DNA of 45,614 nt, from contig JAFYBN010000047.1 of assembly GCA_017540175.1 (NCBI GenBank), positions 1 through 45,614 of the forward strand. The letters are read 5' to 3'. The stretch is from Clostridia bacterium (GTDB lineage: Bacteria; Bacillota; Clostridia; Oscillospirales; CAG-272). Positions within the stretch are counted from its first letter, which is position 1; every line of letters begins with the position of its first letter. Positions 7,327 through 15,072 of this stretch are shown here, in pieces. The position numbers and the translations under genes were made by a program. Under the pieces are notes generated by a model, which did not search any database, was not told the origin of the DNA, and saw only the letters and a list, made by a program, of their open reading frames with translations.

Positions 7327-9456
7327 TTATTGATAGCCATCTCCGTAGAAGTTCGAGCCGTCCCAGACGACGTCGCCCCGATCGGAGAAATCAAATTCAA
7401 AATTCCCGTTCCCGGAGTCCGTGCCCCCGCCGGTGTACGACGTGCCCGGGCGGATCACGGGACCTGTGCCGGAACCTGTGCCTGTGCCGCCGGTCGAGGA
7501 GCCCGCGTGGATCCCGGACCCGGTGCCCGTGCCCGCACCCGCGTCCACGCCGGTGCCCGCGTCGACCGTGGAACCGCCCCCGCCGGACGGGGCATCCGGG
7601 ACGGTCTCAGCCGGTGTGCCTGCCGTCGACGTACCCGGATCCGTCGTGGTCCCGGAGGAGCCGGAAGAGGACGAACCCGTGTCGACCATGCCGTAGACTT
7701 CGTTCGCGTGATCCCGGTCGTAGGTGTAATCGACCTTTACGGGAACGGTCTTCCCGTCGCGGTTGTACCAGCCGCCGCCGGATATCTCAAAATTCACGAC
7801 TTCAAACTCCGGTACGACCGAGGACGCCGCGACACTCTGCTTGAGCACGGTTCCCACGGGGGACCAGGAGAGCTTGTACGTCACCTCGCCGACCGTCAGA
7901 TGACTGCGGAGGGACTCGATCAGCGCCTGCGCTTCGGTCATTCCCTTGAAATCGGGAACGGTCGTCATGGCAGCGTCGCTTCCGTAGCTGACGTAGATCT
8001 TGACGATGTCGTTTTCCTTGAGCTCCGATCCCGCCTCCGGCTCCGTGCGGATGACGTAGCCGATCTCATAAACCGAATTCGGCACGTTTTCGATCCGCAC
8101 CCTCAGCTTGAGGCGCTTGAGCTCGCTCTCCACAAGGCGGTAATCCCGTACGGAATAGTCCGCGAGCGTGATGATGTGTTCCCCCTCGCTGATCGTCAGG
8201 GTCATTTCAAGCGGCTGCTTGCCGGAATAGACCTTGCGCTTCTCGCCCGCAAGCGGTTCCTGCGCGATGATCGTGCCCTTCGGCTGTTTCTCCGCGTCCT
8301 TGACGAATTCGTAAATGAGGTTGACCTTGTATTCCGCCTTGTTCGCGGCAAACCAGTCGTCGAGCTGTTCGGTATAGCGGTGCCCCACGTATTCGTAAAC
8401 CGTGACCTCGCGGTAATTCTGCAGGGAGCCGTTCGTGATCAGTTTGTTGAAGATCCAGTACGCGCCGATGCCCGCCGCGATGAGGAACGCCAGCGTCACG
8501 CCGAGAATGATCGGGAACATGGCGCGGCTCGTTTTGTGTTTCTTCTTCGGCTGGCTGTTCTCTTTTTTCTGCTTCTGCAGCTTGGATTTGTTTTCACGGA
8601 AGACGATCTTCGGGTTCTCGCGCAGCTTCTGCAGCTGGCCGAGCATTTCCTCCGCGCTCTGGTACCGCTCGTCCGGATCCTTTTCCATGGCGCGCAGGAT
8701 GATCTGCTCCAGCCCCTGCGGGATATAGGGATTGACCTCGCGCGGAGGCACGGGGTCCTCGTTGACCTGCATGAGGGCGACGGACACGGGCGTTTCCGCC
8801 GTGAAGGGGAGCTGCCCGGTCGCCATTTCGTACATCATCGCGCCGAGAGAGTAGAGGTCGCTCCGACAGTCGATCTCCGTGCCGGACACCTGCTCCGGGC
8901 TGATATAGTACACCGTTCCGATCGCCTTGCCCGTCATTGTGATGGTTTCGGTGTTCGGACGCTTCGCGATGCCGAAGTCCATGACCTTGATCACGCCGTT
9001 TTTCAGAAGCATGATGTTCTGCGGCTTGATGTCGCGGTGCACGATGCCCTTTTTGTGCGCGTGATCGAGGGCGCGCAGGATCTGCGTGGTATAGCTGATG
9101 ATTTCCCTCAGGTTCAAAACCTCGCGGTGTTCCATGTAGTTCTTTAAGGTGATGCCCTCTACGAACTCCATGACGATGAATTTGATGTTCTCCCGCACCG
9201 ACACGTCGTAAATATTCACGATGTTCGGGTGCGACAGCATGGCGATCGTTTTGGATTCGTTGATGAAGCTCCGCACGGACTGATCGTCCGACGCGAACTC
9301 ATCCTTTAAGATTTTGACCGCTACCGTGCGGCGCATCAGAAGGTCGGTGGCCTTGAACACGATCGCCATTCCGCCGATGCCGATGACCTTTTCGATCCGG
9401 TATCGGTTGTCGAAGACCCTTCCGACGTACTGTTCATATACTTCCATTTCGAGCAT
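7327..9456 (-). CDS. prkC: PASTA-domain Ser/Thr protein kinase
   Basis: This 709-residue transmembrane Hanks-type kinase senses muropeptides or lipid II in this family and phosphorylates cytosolic targets. Kinase features are the glycine loop GIGGMA (26-31), VAVK48, HRD with D142, N147, DFG at 160-162 and GTVYYISPE (180-188). A basic juxtamembrane stretch (about 288-311) precedes one membrane helix (about 313-336). Three PASTA-like domains follow, beginning near REVTVYEYVG (349), then ITLADYSV and TTVPDFKGM. The final 120 residues are unusual: a Gly/Thr/Ser-rich tail with repeated AGTGTGSG-like patterns ending in an acidic, aromatic FEFDFSDRG segment. The start at 9456 lies 11 bases after the stp stop codon; the ATG three codons later is an alternative. 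Confidence 0.93.
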   Translation of the reverse strand: MLEMEVYEQYVGRVFDNRYRIEKVIGIGGMAIVFKATDLLMRRTVAVKILKDEFASDDQSVRSFINESKTIAMLSHPNIVNIYDVSVRENIKFIVMEFVEGITLKNYMEHREVLNLREIISYTTQILRALDHAHKKGIVHRDIKPQNIMLLKNGVIKVMDFGIAKRPNTETITMTGKAIGTVYYISPEQVSGTEIDCRSDLYSLGAMMYEMATGQLPFTAETPVSVALMQVNEDPVPPREVNPYIPQGLEQIILRAMEKDPDERYQSAEEMLGQLQKLRENPKIVFRENKSKLQKQKKENSQPKKKHKTSRAMFPIILGVTLAFLIAAGIGAYWIFNKLITNGSLQNYREVTVYEYVGHRYTEQLDDWFAANKAEYKVNLIYEFVKDAEKQPKGTIIAQEPLAGEKRKVYSGKQPLEMTLTISEGEHIITLADYSVRDYRLVESELKRLKLRVRIENVPNSVYEIGYVIRTEPEAGSELKENDIVKIYVSYGSDAAMTTVPDFKGMTEAQALIESLRSHLTVGEVTYKLSWSPVGTVLKQSVAASSVVPEFEVVNFEISGGGWYNRDGKTVPVKVDYTYDRDHANEVYGMVDTGSSSSGSSGTTTDPGTSTAGTPAETVPDAPSGGGGSTVDAGTGVDAGAGTGTGSGIHAGSSTGGTGTGSGTGPVIRPGTSYTGGGTDSGNGNFEFDFSDRGDVVWDGSNFYGDGYQ

Positions 9457-9467
9457 GGCGTACCCCG

Positions 9468-10229
9468 TCAGATCATCAGGACGACGACCGTAATGTTGTC
9501 GGTCCCGCCGCGTTCGTTGGCAAGCGCGATCAAATCCTCGCACGCGCGCTGGAGCTCTTCCGCGCTCATTTCCTCACTGTTCAGAAGACGATCCCGGATC
9601 TCGAACGGCTCGACGTGATTGGTCAGCCCGTCCGAGCACAGCACGACGAAGCTGCCGGGAGCGGCCGTTTCGGAGAAGAGATCGGCGCCCACGGTCTTTT
9701 CCGTTCCGACCGCGCGGGTGATGATGTTGCGGTTGCGCGAATAGCGCGCTTCCTCAGGCGTCATCTTTCCGGTGTCGACGAGATACTGCACATAGGAATG
9801 ATCGTGGGAAATCTGTTCGATCTCCCCGTCCCGCACCGCGTAAAGCCGGGAGTCGCCGACGTTCACGACGTAGAGATTCGTTCCGACGAGGACGCAGCCG
9901 ACCAGGGTCGTTCCCATTCCCTCAAGTTCCGGATCATCCAGCGCCGTCCGGTAAACCGCGCGGTTCGCATCGGTCGCCGCGGCGGACAGGACGTCGAGGA
10001 TATCGATTCCGGGGATGCCGAAAAAGGAGGGGTGCTCGCGCTCCGCGGCGTCCAGCTGTTCGCGGAACGTGTCGGACGCGATGGCGGACGCGACGTTTCC
10101 CCCGTTCGCGCCTCCCATTCCGTCGCAGACCACGGCGAACAAAACGTCGTCGGCATACTTTCGGATCACGAAATTGTCCTGATTGACGGCGCGCTTTCTT
10201 CCTACATCGGTCTTACCATAAAACAACAT
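9468..10229 (-). CDS. stp: PP2C-family protein phosphatase (Stp/PrpC)
   Basis: This 253-residue metal-dependent Ser/Thr phosphatase normally reverses the kinase encoded next to it. PP2C motifs occur in order: RAVNQDNF (near 14-21), VCDGMGGANGG with the metal-binding Asp, VGDSRLY, SDGLTNH and GGTDNITVVVL. There is no membrane segment, so it is cytosolic. The ATG at 10229 follows a GGGGAG ribosome site; the longer frame upstream has none. It sits directly upstream of prkC, a conserved pairing. The 171-base gap to rlmN contains a possible internal promoter. Confidence 0.93.
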   Translation of the reverse strand: MLFYGKTDVGRKRAVNQDNFVIRKYADDVLFAVVCDGMGGANGGNVASAIASDTFREQLDAAEREHPSFFGIPGIDILDVLSAAATDANRAVYRTALDDPELEGMGTTLVGCVLVGTNLYVVNVGDSRLYAVRDGEIEQISHDHSYVQYLVDTGKMTPEEARYSRNRNIITRAVGTEKTVGADLFSETAAPGSFVVLCSDGLTNHVEPFEIRDRLLNSEEMSAEELQRACEDLIALANERGGTDNITVVVLMI

Positions 10230-10333
10230 GTGGCATCTCCCCTTGGCTTTCATTCGAGGTTCGGCGGCACAGATTTTCGGTGAAAATGCCGAAATGCCGC
10301 CCGAGAGGTCCCGAATCACATGGATTCATCATC

Positions 10334-10339
10334 ATTATA
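10334..10339 (-). promoter_or_regulatory. Possible internal -10 element before stp
   Basis: A perfect TATAAT on the minus strand lies in an unusually AT-rich 171-base gap between rlmN and stp. No convincing -35 box stands 17 bases upstream. It may allow separate expression of the phosphatase-kinase pair. Confidence 0.35.
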
Positions 10340-10400
10340 AGGCAAATATATTGACAGTTCTTTCGTATTTCTTGAATTCTCTTTGTCTTTCGGAAGATTT

Positions 10401-11471
10401 TTAAGTTTTCTCTTCGGTTTCGGCGAGCTTTTTCAGTCTCAGCTGCCCGCAGGAGGCGTTGATGTCCGAGCCGAGCCGGCGGCGGATCGTGGCGTTGATG
10501 CCGCGGGAGGTGAGCTCCTTCATGAAATCGTTCGCCCTCTCCCGCTCCGGCGCGTTCAGTCCGGTTTCCCGTACCTCGTTCAGCCGGATGAGATTGACAT
10601 GACAGGGCGCGCGCATCCCTTTTTTCAAAACCTCCGCGAGGCGGGCGGCGTCCCGTATGCCGTCGTTTTCCCCGCCGATCAGGGTGTATTCGAAGGACAC
10701 GCGCCGTCCGGTCTTCCCGAAATACGCGCGGCACGCTTCGAGGAGCTCGGCGATGGGCCAGCGGCGGTTGATCGGCATGAGCGCGCTCCGCGTCTCGTCG
10801 TCCGAGGCGTGAAGCGAAACGGAAAGCGTGACGGGCAGGCCTTCCTGTGCAAGATCGTAAATGCGGGGAACCAGTCCGCAGGTGGAAAGCGAAATATGCC
10901 GCAGTCCGATCCCCATGCCCTCCGGCGCGGAGACGAGGCGCAAAAAGCGGATGACGTTGTCGTAATTGTCCAGCGGTTCGCCGATCCCCATGAGGACGAT
11001 GCCGTCGACGCGCTCGCCCGTATCCCGCGCCGCTGCCGCTGCCTGACCGAGGATCTCGGAGGCGGTGAGGTTTCGAGCCTTGCCCCGCAGGGTCGACGCG
11101 CAGAAGCGGCATCCCATGGCGCACCCCGCCTGTGAAGAAACGCAGACCGAGGTGCCGTGCTCGTAGCGCATGAACACCGTTTCGACGCATTCGCCGTCGT
11201 TCATGGCGCAGAGGTATTTGACCGTCCCGTCGATGGCGGAGACGAGCTTTTCCCCGATGACGGGAAGGCGGTAATCCCCCTCCTGTGCGAGCTTTTTGCG
11301 GAACGCGGCGGGCAGGTTCGTCATCTCTTCAAGCGGCGCGCCCTTCGCCATCCAGGAAAAGAGCTGCGCGGCGCGGTACGGTTTTTCGCCGAGCCCCGCG
11401 ACGTATTCCGTCAGTTCGGGAAGCGTCATCGACATGAAATCCGCGCGTGCGCTTTGATTGGTCGTCTGCAT
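10401..11471 (-). CDS. rlmN: 23S rRNA / tRNA (adenine-C2) methyltransferase RlmN
   Basis: This 356-residue radical-SAM enzyme methylates A2503 of 23S rRNA and A37 of some tRNAs. The iron-sulfur motif is visible as CAMGCRFC (CX3CX2C). Other family segments are GMGEPL-like MGIGEPLDNYDNV, SVSLHA and the late DINASCGQL, whose Cys forms the methyl-carrying intermediate. The start codon shares bases with the rsmB stop (TGATG), with AAGGAG upstream, so translation is coupled. RlmN has the canonical length. Its position between rsmB and stp is typical for Clostridia. Confidence 0.95.
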   Translation of the reverse strand: MQTTNQSARADFMSMTLPELTEYVAGLGEKPYRAAQLFSWMAKGAPLEEMTNLPAAFRKKLAQEGDYRLPVIGEKLVSAIDGTVKYLCAMNDGECVETVFMRYEHGTSVCVSSQAGCAMGCRFCASTLRGKARNLTASEILGQAAAAARDTGERVDGIVLMGIGEPLDNYDNVIRFLRLVSAPEGMGIGLRHISLSTCGLVPRIYDLAQEGLPVTLSVSLHASDDETRSALMPINRRWPIAELLEACRAYFGKTGRRVSFEYTLIGGENDGIRDAARLAEVLKKGMRAPCHVNLIRLNEVRETGLNAPERERANDFMKELTSRGINATIRRRLGSDINASCGQLRLKKLAETEEKT

Positions 11472-12823
11472 CAGTCTTTGTCGCTCCTTGTCATTCTTGC
11501 CGCGAAGAAGCCGTCGCAGCCGTCGCGGTGGGGCCAGAACGTGCGCATGCCCTCGGGCAGAAACGTGTCCGGCGCGAGGGTGAAATCCGGGTGTTCTTCG
11601 AGAAACGCGCGGACGACGTCCCCGTTTTCCGCCGGGTTCAGCGTACAGGTCGAATAGACGAGCGTGCCGCCGGGCTTCGCGTACCGCGACGCGCCCTCGA
11701 GCACGGCCTTCTGCACTTCGGGCAGCTTTTCCGCCGACGCGAGGTCCTTGTAGCGGATATCGGGCTTTTTCGCGATCACGCCGAGCCCCGAGCAGGGCGC
11801 GTCGCAGAGAACGCGGTCCGCCCGTTCGACAAGCGCCGGATCGGGTTCCCGCGCGTCGCGGGCGGCGGAGCGGATGATCCCGATCCCGAGCCGCTCCGCG
11901 CCGCTTTCGATCAGGGAAAGCTTGTTCGCGTGCAGATCGAAGGAAAAGAGTTCTCCCTCGTTTTTCATGTCGAGCGCCATCGAGAAGCTCTTGCCTCCCG
12001 GGCAGGCGCAGGTGTCGACGACGAGCTCGCCGGGCCGCGCGCCGACCGACGCCGCGGCGATCCGGGACGCTTCGTCCTCCACGAACCACAGCCCTTCGGC
12101 AAGCCCTGCCCTCTCCTCCTCGCCGAGCGAATCGACGAGCAGCACGTCCGGCGCGATGGGCGAAGGATGCCCCCCCGTTCTTTGTGCCGCTGCGGAGAGA
12201 TCGGTTTTCACCGTGTTGATCCTGAGAGCGGTCTTCGGTTCGCGGTTCATGGCACAGAGCAGCTCATCCAGCTCCGCCTCCCGCCCCGCGGCCGACTCGT
12301 CCGCCGAAAGGGAGCGCTTGAGAAGTCGGAGCAGGGGCACGGGCACCGAGTGCCGCACGGACGCCGCGAGCTCCTCGTCCTCCGGGAGCCGCCATGCCTT
12401 CCCCGCCCGGAGAAAGGAGCGGAGCACGGCGTTGACATAGCCCGCCTTCACTTTCGGCACGAGGCGCACCGATTCGTCGACCGCCGCGTGCTCGGGGATC
12501 CGGTCCATATAGAGGAGCTGGTAGATGCCCATTCTGAGCGCGCCGCGCACGTCGGGGTCGAGTCCCTCCGGCGGTCTTGAGGAGAGTCCCGCAAGGATCC
12601 AGTCGAGAGTGATCCGCCGCTCGGTCACGCCGTACACGAGGCGGGTATAGAGGGCGCGGTCCGCGGCATTCATATCCGCGGTCCTGAGCCGTGCGTCGAT
12701 TTCAAGATTGGCGTACCGGCCGTCCCGCTCGAGCGCGAGGAGGGAGCACAGCGCCGCCGCCCTCGGTCCGGTCACGTTTTTCTTTTGAGCCGGGTCCGGT
12801 CCCCGGCGTGTTTTCGTATTCAT
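11471..12823 (-). CDS. rsmB: 16S rRNA (cytosine-C5) methyltransferase RsmB
   Basis: This 450-residue protein methylates C967 of 16S rRNA. The first 150 or so residues form the NusB-like RNA-binding domain. The SAM domain follows, with DTCACPGGKS as motif I, CDAPCSGLGV carrying one catalytic cysteine, and YSTCTLNPAENGDVV carrying the other. The start follows the stop of the zinc peptidase by six bases and is in the same reading frame, with only a weak GCGGGAT ribosome site. It is therefore probably translated by re-initiation. The stop overlaps rlmN. Confidence 0.93.
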   Translation of the reverse strand: MNTKTRRGPDPAQKKNVTGPRAAALCSLLALERDGRYANLEIDARLRTADMNAADRALYTRLVYGVTERRITLDWILAGLSSRPPEGLDPDVRGALRMGIYQLLYMDRIPEHAAVDESVRLVPKVKAGYVNAVLRSFLRAGKAWRLPEDEELAASVRHSVPVPLLRLLKRSLSADESAAGREAELDELLCAMNREPKTALRINTVKTDLSAAAQRTGGHPSPIAPDVLLVDSLGEEERAGLAEGLWFVEDEASRIAAASVGARPGELVVDTCACPGGKSFSMALDMKNEGELFSFDLHANKLSLIESGAERLGIGIIRSAARDAREPDPALVERADRVLCDAPCSGLGVIAKKPDIRYKDLASAEKLPEVQKAVLEGASRYAKPGGTLVYSTCTLNPAENGDVVRAFLEEHPDFTLAPDTFLPEGMRTFWPHRDGCDGFFAARMTRSDKD

Positions 12824-12829
12824 ATCCCG

Positions 12830-13501
12830 CTATCTTCTGCGGTTCGCGAGCAAAAGCAGGCGGATGAGGTTTCCGATCGAGACGGCGAGCGCGGCGACAT
12901 AGGTCAGCGCGGCGGCGACGAGCACCTTTTTCGCGGCCTTCACCGCTTCCTCGCTCAGCCCGGCCGATGTGAGGGCGCCGACAGCCCGTCTGCTGGCGTT
13001 GAGCTCCACGGGAAGGGTCAGAAGCTGGAAGAGAACGGCAAACGCGAACAGCACGATCCCGATTTTGATCAGGGGCTCGAACGACAAGAAGATCCCGAGG
13101 CAGATGAGAGGAAAGGAGAGGTACGAGCCGACCTTCGTCACGGGTATGATCGCCGCGCGCAGACGAATGGGCGCGTAATCGCCCGCGTACTGCGCCGCGT
13201 GACCGGCTTCGTGCGCCGCGACGCCCACCGCCGCCGCCGAGCGCGCGTCGTACACGCCAGCGGACAGACGGATGACGTTCGCTTTCGGATCGTAGTGGTC
13301 GGTCAGCTCCCCGGTGACGCGCTCGATGGGAACCTGTCCGTTCAGCCCGCAGGTGCCGAGAACGAGACGAGCACCGTCCGCGCCGGTCATGCCACGCTCG
13401 GACGCGACCTTCGAAAACTTTTTGAACGTGGTCGAGACATGGATCTGCGCGAACAGTGCGAACAGGACCGCGGGCAGGACGAAAATGATATAATAGATCA
13501 T
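12830..13501 (-). CDS. Membrane zinc metallopeptidase, YugP family
   Basis: This 223-residue integral membrane protein has an N-terminal hydrophobic helix, two or three central membrane segments and one near the C-terminus. The zinc-binding HEAGH motif (AVGVAAHEAGHAAQY, about residue 96) and a later PVELNASRRA segment match the YugP/DUF neutral zinc peptidase family. Its physiological substrate is not known. It lies between fmt and rsmB, a common position in Clostridia, and begins three bases after the fmt stop. It is the only intact gene here that ends in TAG. The next in-frame ATG is the rsmB start, two codons later. Confidence 0.85.
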   Translation of the reverse strand: MIYYIIFVLPAVLFALFAQIHVSTTFKKFSKVASERGMTGADGARLVLGTCGLNGQVPIERVTGELTDHYDPKANVIRLSAGVYDARSAAAVGVAAHEAGHAAQYAGDYAPIRLRAAIIPVTKVGSYLSFPLICLGIFLSFEPLIKIGIVLFAFAVLFQLLTLPVELNASRRAVGALTSAGLSEEAVKAAKKVLVAAALTYVAALAVSIGNLIRLLLLANRRR

Positions 13502-13504
13502 GGA

Positions 13505-14467
13505 TCAGAGCCTTTCGGGCTGCCGCCCGAGCAGATCCCCGGCGGCGATTTTCCTTCCGCGGACGAAGTCGCCCGCGCTCATACATTTTTTGCCCTCCGG
13601 CACGAGCTTCGTGATGAGGAGGGAGCCCTTTCCGCACGCGACCCGCACATAGCCCTCGCCCTTTGAGCCGACCTCCGTCACAAGTCCGGGTTCGGTGTCC
13701 GGGCAGTCCCCGCCGAGCGCCGCCTGTGCGATCTTGAGTCCGCGCCCGTCCGGCGTCGTCGTTGAAGCGAGCGGCGCGGGGCTGAGCGCGCGGATCTGAT
13801 TTCTGAGCGACTCCGCGTCGCGCGAGAAATCGAGCGCCTCGTCCTCTTTTCCGATCTTCGCGGCGTAGCTCGCGCCTTCTTCGGGCTGGGGCGTGCGCGT
13901 GACCGTGCCGTCCAGCAGGGTGTCGATCGTTTCGCACATGGCTTTTCCCGCGATCACGGCGAGCTTTTCGGTCAGGGAGCCGCAGTCGTCGCCGTCCTCG
14001 ATGGGACAGGGATAGGTTTTGATGACGTCCCCCGTGTCGAGCCCGTCGTCCATGAACATCGCCGTGATCCCCGTTTCGCGCTCCCCGTCGAGGATCGCGC
14101 GCTGGATGGGGGACGCGCCGCGGTATTTCGGCAGCAGCGAGCCGTGGGCGTTGACGCAGCCGTATTTCGGAAAAACCAGAACCTCGTGCGGCAGGATGTT
14201 CCCGTAGGCGGCGACGACGATGAGCTCGGGCTCGAGCGCGGCAAGCTCCTGATCGAACGCGCCGTTCTTCAGCGTCTTCGGCTGAAACACCGGAATGGAG
14301 CGCGCGAGGGCGTATTCCTTCACCGGGGACATGAGAAGCTTCATGCCCCTGCCCTTCGGCTTGTCCGGTCTCGTCACCGCGCCGACCAGTTCAACGCCGG
14401 GTTTCTCGGCGATCGCCCTCAGCACCTCGGCGGCGAAGGCGGGCGTTCCCATAAACAATACTTTCAC
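13505..14467 (-). CDS. fmt: Methionyl-tRNA formyltransferase Fmt
   Basis: This 320-residue cytosolic enzyme formylates initiator Met-tRNA using 10-formyl-THF. The N-terminus VKVLFMGTPAFA is typical of the family. The formyltransferase signature is seen at NAHGSLLPKYRGASPIQRAI, which holds the catalytic Asn-His pair, and the C-terminal OB-like domain follows. I choose the GTG at 14467 because family members begin at this point and AAAGGA lies about 12 bases upstream. An upstream TTG at 14497 lacks a ribosome site. It adjoins def, its functional counterpart. Confidence 0.93.
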   Translation of the reverse strand: MKVLFMGTPAFAAEVLRAIAEKPGVELVGAVTRPDKPKGRGMKLLMSPVKEYALARSIPVFQPKTLKNGAFDQELAALEPELIVVAAYGNILPHEVLVFPKYGCVNAHGSLLPKYRGASPIQRAILDGERETGITAMFMDDGLDTGDVIKTYPCPIEDGDDCGSLTEKLAVIAGKAMCETIDTLLDGTVTRTPQPEEGASYAAKIGKEDEALDFSRDAESLRNQIRALSPAPLASTTTPDGRGLKIAQAALGGDCPDTEPGLVTEVGSKGEGYVRVACGKGSLLITKLVPEGKKCMSAGDFVRGRKIAAGDLLGRQPERL

Positions 14468-14510
14468 TGTCGGATAAATTCCTTTCGCGTCGGACAAGGA
14501 GAGAGAAGGG

Positions 14511-15005
14511 TCAGTCCTCCTCTTCCCCGTCTTCCATCAGCTCCGCGACTTCCTCGGGCGTGAGGATGTGGAGTACGTTGTCCGTGAAAAGGTGCCCGTC
14601 GAGATGATCGATCTCGTGGCAGAAGCACCGGGCGACAAGGCCCTCCCCTTCGATTTCGAAAAGCTCGCCCTCGCGGTTCATCGCGCGGACCTTCACCTTT
14701 TCAGGGCGGTGCGTGATGCCCCAGACGTCCGGCACGGAGAGACAGCCCTCGACCTCTTCCTGCTCGCCCTCGGATTCGACGATCTCGGGGTTGATGAGTT
14801 CGACGACTTCGTCGCCGGTATCGACGACGGCGATGCGCCGCAGAATGCCGACCTGGGGCGCGGCCAGCCCCGCCCCGTTCGCGTCTTCAAGGGTCTCGCG
14901 CATGTCGTCGAGGAGGCGCAGGATGCGGGGGGTGATTTCCGTCACGGGACGGCAGGTCTTGCGAAGGGTGGGATCGCCTTCTTTTACGATGTTCAAAATT
15001 GCCAT
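14511..15005 (-). CDS. def: Peptide deformylase
   Basis: This 164-residue metalloenzyme removes the N-formyl group from nascent proteins. All three motifs are intact: GAGLAAPQVG (near 44-53), EGCLSVP with the metal-ligand Cys, and HEIDHLDG with the two His ligands and catalytic Glu. The acidic C-terminal end (MEDGEEED) is short. The ATG is preceded by AGAGG. It is placed between priA and fmt, as in most Firmicutes. Confidence 0.95.
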   Translation of the reverse strand: MAILNIVKEGDPTLRKTCRPVTEITPRILRLLDDMRETLEDANGAGLAAPQVGILRRIAVVDTGDEVVELINPEIVESEGEQEEVEGCLSVPDVWGITHRPEKVKVRAMNREGELFEIEGEGLVARCFCHEIDHLDGHLFTDNVLHILTPEEVAELMEDGEEED

Positions 15006-15072
15006 TGGTATAACCTCTGTGTGATATTACGAATGAAATTCCGCCGTGCGGGGAAATCCCGCCGGGAAACGG

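Noticed and set aside
6235-9147. A 970-codon open frame on the plus strand
   Set aside because: It runs antisense to prkC and rsgA. Its translation is low-complexity, Arg/His/Val-rich, typical of the opposite strand of GC-rich coding sequence, and it has no ribosome site.
4193-12832. UAG reassigned to an amino acid in this organism
   Set aside because: The TAG at 12830-12832 would fuse the zinc peptidase and RsmB if it were sense, and both are normally separate proteins. One interrupted gene is better explained by a mutation or sequencing error.
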